Shown here in pieces: positions 5,256 to 6,749 of a DNA stretch of 6,749 nt. Numbering within the stretch: the first letter of the stretch is position 1; every line of letters starts with the position of its first letter. This stretch comes from Ruminococcus sp. UBA4275 (GTDB lineage: Bacteria > Bacillota > Clostridia > Oscillospirales > Ruminococcaceae): contig DGVV01000164.1 of assembly GCA_002395085.1 (NCBI GenBank), positions 1 to 6,749 of the forward strand. The letters run 5' to 3'. A program made the position numbers and the translations under genes. The notes under the pieces were generated by a model. It was not told the DNA's origin. It ran no database searches and saw only the letters and a list, made by a program, of their open reading frames with translations.

Positions 5256-5675
5256 ATGAATTTGATCTGGGTTCGCACGCCGTTCTCCCTCATCGGGAAA
5301 CTCTCCTGCAATTCCCTTGTGCTGCTTTCGCTGCTCCTCAACAGCGATTACGGCAATCATACGGTCTCTGTCACACGCGGGCATATCGCAAAGCAGATGA
5401 ACTGCTCGGTACGAACCGTCGATGCCATGCTCGCAGAACTCCGGCGCGAAGGGCTGATCATCAGCAAGGAGATCACCAGAGACGGCCTTCTGCTCCGGCT
5501 GAAGCCCGATATTCTCCCGCCAAGAAAGAATCTCCCCTATCCCAAATCCGATGCCTCCGAGCCGGATCATACAGCCGCCGACTACGGCATCCATAACAAT
5601 ATGCTCCAGTCCCTCGATCACCCGGATTCCAGCCTCGATATGGATGTCATCGGGCAGATGATGAAGGCGCATTGA
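5256..5675 (+). CDS. Small winged helix-turn-helix DNA-binding protein
   Basis: A 139-residue protein that I recognise only at fold level. A hydrophobic helix (about 18-29, SLVLLSLLL) is followed by a helix-turn-helix (42-65, HIAKQMNCSVRTVDAMLAEL) ending in REGLI, and by a wing strand pair ISKEITRDGLLLRL (69-82). This is the layout of MarR/GntR-like and DnaD/RepA-like winged helices. The last ~45 residues are polar, acidic and probably disordered, finishing with DSSLDMDVIGQMMKAH, which loosely resembles short tails on some plasmid or phage replication winged-helix proteins. No ligand or enzyme domain is present. The ATG at 5256 follows AGGAG by 8 bases; a longer in-frame start at 5238 has no site. 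The upstream region is AT-rich, but no clear promoter with correct spacing was found. It may bind the adjacent TGCA/dyad region (inference). Confidence 0.8.
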   Translation: MNLIWVRTPFSLIGKLSCNSLVLLSLLLNSDYGNHTVSVTRGHIAKQMNCSVRTVDAMLAELRREGLIISKEITRDGLLLRLKPDILPPRKNLPYPKSDASEPDHTAADYGIHNNMLQSLDHPDSSLDMDVIGQMMKAH

Positions 5676-5684
5676 GTGCGGATA

Positions 5685-6293
5685 TTATTCCACAGACCCT
5701 TCCAGAAAATACGTTGCTTCCATATCCGCGACGTGCAGTGCGAAGGCAAGCGGGTACATTTCCAGCGCTTTGCCGATGGTATTCTTATCCTCCGGCCCTG
5801 AAAATCCCATGTGCCAGCGGATTGCCATTGCTTCCTCCTTGCGAAGATGCATGAAAAATGAAATCATGTACACCGATTTCTCTCCATGCCCGTACGGCAG
5901 GCGGTCATCAATCTTGTAAAACGGTACTTTCTCCCAGACGCCCTGTGCATTTTTCGCGTTCCGGTAATCGACCGTGTAGAAATTCATCTTGCAGAGATCG
6001 TGCAGCAGCGCCGTTACCGCAATGCTCTCCTCCGAGTATGTCTGCATCCCGAAGGTATCCTTGCAGCGCTCGCGGGCGAGATACGCTTTCAGATTGTGGT
6101 ATACATTCAGCGAATGCACCAGCAACCCGCCTTCATAGCAGCCGTGATAGCGCGTGCTTGCGGGCGCTGTGAAGAAATCATTTTCTGGTGCGAGCATATA
6201 TTCCAGCAATTTATCCGCGCCGGGGCGGGTGATGTTTTCTCTGTATATACTGAGAAATTCTTCCTTTTTGGCTTCCAGCGTCTGTGCGTCCAT
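5685..6293 (-). CDS. HD-domain phosphohydrolase
   Basis: A 202-residue soluble protein with the metal-binding HD-superfamily signature in order: GGLLVHS (His60), LLHDL (His98-Asp99), GHGE (His136), RWHMG (His161) and HVADM (Asp190). The run YHGCYEGGLLVHSLNVY is close to the HD domain of YhaM-type 3'-5' exoribonucleases, but the OB-fold RNA-binding part is missing and the protein is shorter. Substrates in this superfamily are nucleotides or other phosphoesters; the real one is unknown. The ATG at 6293 follows AAAGGAG with 11 bases between. An upstream in-frame ATG at 6314 lacks a ribosome binding site, and extension to 6350 would place the start inside the leader hairpin. The stop codon is 9 bases from the convergent winged-helix gene, with no terminator between them. 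Confidence 0.88.
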   Translation of the reverse strand: MDAQTLEAKKEEFLSIYRENITRPGADKLLEYMLAPENDFFTAPASTRYHGCYEGGLLVHSLNVYHNLKAYLARERCKDTFGMQTYSEESIAVTALLHDLCKMNFYTVDYRNAKNAQGVWEKVPFYKIDDRLPYGHGEKSVYMISFFMHLRKEEAMAIRWHMGFSGPEDKNTIGKALEMYPLAFALHVADMEATYFLEGSVE

Positions 6294-6321
6294 CCTGATT
6301 GTCGCTCCTTTCATCCCAGGC

Positions 6322-6365
6322 AAAAAAATCGGCGGAGCTGCGGGTTTCACGTTTGCAGCACCGCC
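6322..6365 (-). terminator. Intrinsic terminator/attenuator in the HD-gene leader
   Basis: On the minus strand GGCGG-T-GCTGC (6365-6355) pairs with GCAGC-T-CCGCC (6341-6331): ten GC-rich pairs around one U-U mismatch, with a 13-base loop. G, A and seven Ts (6328-6322) follow. It is a textbook terminator, but it stands between the HD-gene promoters and the ATG, so it must be conditional, leaky, or the end of a separate upstream RNA. Confidence 0.75.
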
Positions 6366-6368
6366 CCT

Positions 6369-6397
6369 ATTATACTACATTCCAAAGAAAAATGCAA
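6369..6397 (-). promoter_or_regulatory. Proximal promoter of the HD-domain gene
   Basis: Minus-strand TTGCAT (6392-6397), a 17-base spacer and TATAAT (6369-6374). Transcription would begin near 6362, within or at the edge of the terminator stem, leaving a ~70-base leader. A start at 6362 would trim three bases from the 5' arm and weaken the hairpin. Confidence 0.8.
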
Positions 6398-6430
6398 TCA
6401 TTGCGGGATTTGGCGCCGCCGCACTTCCGC

Positions 6431-6446
6431 GCCGGAACTTTCCGGC
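6431..6446. repeat. Perfect 7-bp hairpin
   Basis: GCCGGAA (6431-6437) and TTCCGGC (6440-6446) are exact inverse copies separated by two bases. It would form a stable stem in the transcript from 6598. No T tract follows on either strand, so it is not a terminator. Confidence 0.7.
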
Positions 6447-6533
6447 TCATTCCCGCTGCCGGTCTGCCCCGTAGGATGGTGTGCGCGGTACGCTTTGACG
6501 GCGCCGCTTCCCTCGTGTATAAGAGGATTATTT

Positions 6534-6611
6534 CTATACGCCAAGGATAAACTCAGAGAGGTTTCGTATAGGACTGCCCCATTCCCTATACATCTTGTAA
6601 ATACAGTATAG
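6534..6611. promoter_or_regulatory. Four alternating GTATAG/CTATAC boxes
   Basis: On the plus strand: CTATAC 6534-6539, GTATAG 6566-6571, CTATAC 6586-6591, GTATAG 6606-6611. Orientation alternates and the last three start exactly 20 bases apart, near two helical turns. The last box overlaps the -10 of the promoter at 6605-6633. They may be a DNA operator array or, in the transcript, mutually exclusive stems. Confidence 0.55.
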
Positions 6612-6633
6612 CACATGATAGATAGAATTTCAA
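6605..6633 (-). promoter_or_regulatory. Distal minus-strand promoter with extended -10
   Basis: Minus-strand TTGAAA (6628-6633), a 17-base spacer ending in TGC, and TATACT (6605-6610). The TG one base before the -10 makes it an extended -10 promoter. It points toward the HD-domain gene, over 300 bases away. Upstream of it, 6634-6749 contains AT-rich DNA and the hairpin repeat at 6713-6731, and no gene that I can support. Confidence 0.75.
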
Positions 6634-6712
6634 GTAGTTTCCGTAAATTTCAGCGTATTGCAAGTATTTTGTTGATTCATTTTGTGCATATTGTTGGACT
6701 GCTTGTTGAATT

Positions 6713-6731
6713 GCGGCGGGCTCCGCGCCGC
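6713..6731. repeat. GC-rich hairpin repeat sharing a core with the 35-bp tandem
   Basis: GCGGCGGGCTCCGCGCCGC forms a stem of six pairs plus one after a mismatch. The 13-mer GCGGGCTCCGCGC (6716-6728) is identical to 3260-3272 and 3295-3307. It stands out as a sudden GC block in AT-rich DNA, consistent with a small palindromic repeat family spread through the genome. Confidence 0.65.
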
Positions 6732-6749
6732 GAATGCAAGGGGGACAAC

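Larger units (their letters stand above)
6322..6598 (-). ncRNA. Candidate ~275-nt leader or stand-alone RNA
   Basis: A strong extended -10 promoter at 6605-6633 starts a minus-strand transcript near 6598, and the first clear terminator ends near 6322. Between them lie alternative hairpins built on GTATAGG/CCTATACG/CGTATAG (6591-6534), a small CCTC/GAGG hairpin (6511-6526) and a perfect GCCGGAA/TTCCGGC hairpin (6431-6446). A 72-codon frame (6398-6616) covers part of it, but its ATG overlaps the promoter and has no ribosome binding site. It does not match a named RNA that I know. It may be a regulatory leader of the HD gene or an independent RNA. Confidence 0.4.

Noticed and set aside
6381..6403. 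GCAATGATTGC followed by T5 as a separate terminator on the minus strand
   Set aside because: The stem has at most four pairs with a 3-base loop and overlaps the -35 of the HD promoter; too weak to call.
6360..6598. T-box, cobalamin or other known riboswitch upstream of the HD gene
   Set aside because: Short look-alikes (a GTACCGCG run, GAGGGAAGC) occur, but the full conserved blocks of these classes are missing.
5886..6611. 241-residue plus-strand frame
   Set aside because: Mostly antisense to the HD-domain gene, then runs through hairpins and promoters; no start signal.
6398..6616. 72-residue minus-strand frame upstream of the HD gene
   Set aside because: Its ATG lies within the -35/-10 spacer of a strong promoter on the same strand, so most mRNA would lack it, and no ribosome binding site is seen. 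A decayed coding remnant cannot be excluded.

Overview
The window looks like chromosome of a fibre-degrading Gram-positive gut or rumen Clostridium relative, most likely a Ruminococcus-type Oscillospiraceae. This is inferred from strong AAGGAG-type ribosome binding sites, sharp TTGNNN-N17-TATAAT-type promoters, a secreted pectin-lyase start beside a cytoplasmic GH13 enzyme, and an EF-G paralogue of the Clostridial kind. No rRNA, tRNA, transposase, CRISPR array or prophage gene was seen.

Layout. (1) Positions 1-186, minus strand: signal peptide and first residues of a secreted protein matching the start of family 11 rhamnogalacturonan lyases; the rest lies outside the window. (2) 187-783: about 600 bases without a protein gene. 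They hold the lyase promoter, a divergent promoter driving a probable ~95-nt small RNA with its own terminator, and then a near-consensus promoter and a foldable ~115-nt leader for the next gene. (3) 784-2871, plus strand: a 695-residue EF-G-like translational GTPase, closed by a 17-bp terminator with a UUCG loop. (4) 2933-3327: a repeat island with inverted ends, two diverged ~47-bp repeats, a ~107-bp palindrome-ended element and a perfect 35-bp tandem duplication. (5) 3328-5001, minus: a cytoplasmic GH13 alpha-amylase-family enzyme with an extra C-terminal domain. (6) 5002-5255: a divergent regulatory region with a 48-bp two-tier dyad over a likely promoter and a dense cluster of TGCA palindromes. 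(7) 5256-5675, plus: a small winged-helix protein with no recognised family. (8) 5685-6293, minus: an HD-domain phosphohydrolase, tail to tail with the previous gene. (9) 6294-6749: no protein gene that I can support. It contains two minus-strand promoters, an intrinsic terminator inside the HD-gene leader, and alternating GTATAG/CTATAC boxes that could form mutually exclusive RNA hairpins.

How the parts fit. The lyase and the GH13 enzyme fit polysaccharide use: pectin outside the cell, alpha-glucans inside. The winged-helix protein is divergent from the GH13 gene across a motif-rich region, so it is a natural candidate regulator of that gene, itself, or both; this is inference. The most unusual material is non-coding: three possible RNA regulators (small RNA at 410, EF-G leader, HD leader) and the operator-like arrays at 5049-5193 and 6534-6611. 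All structures and counts were made by eye, without folding or database searches.
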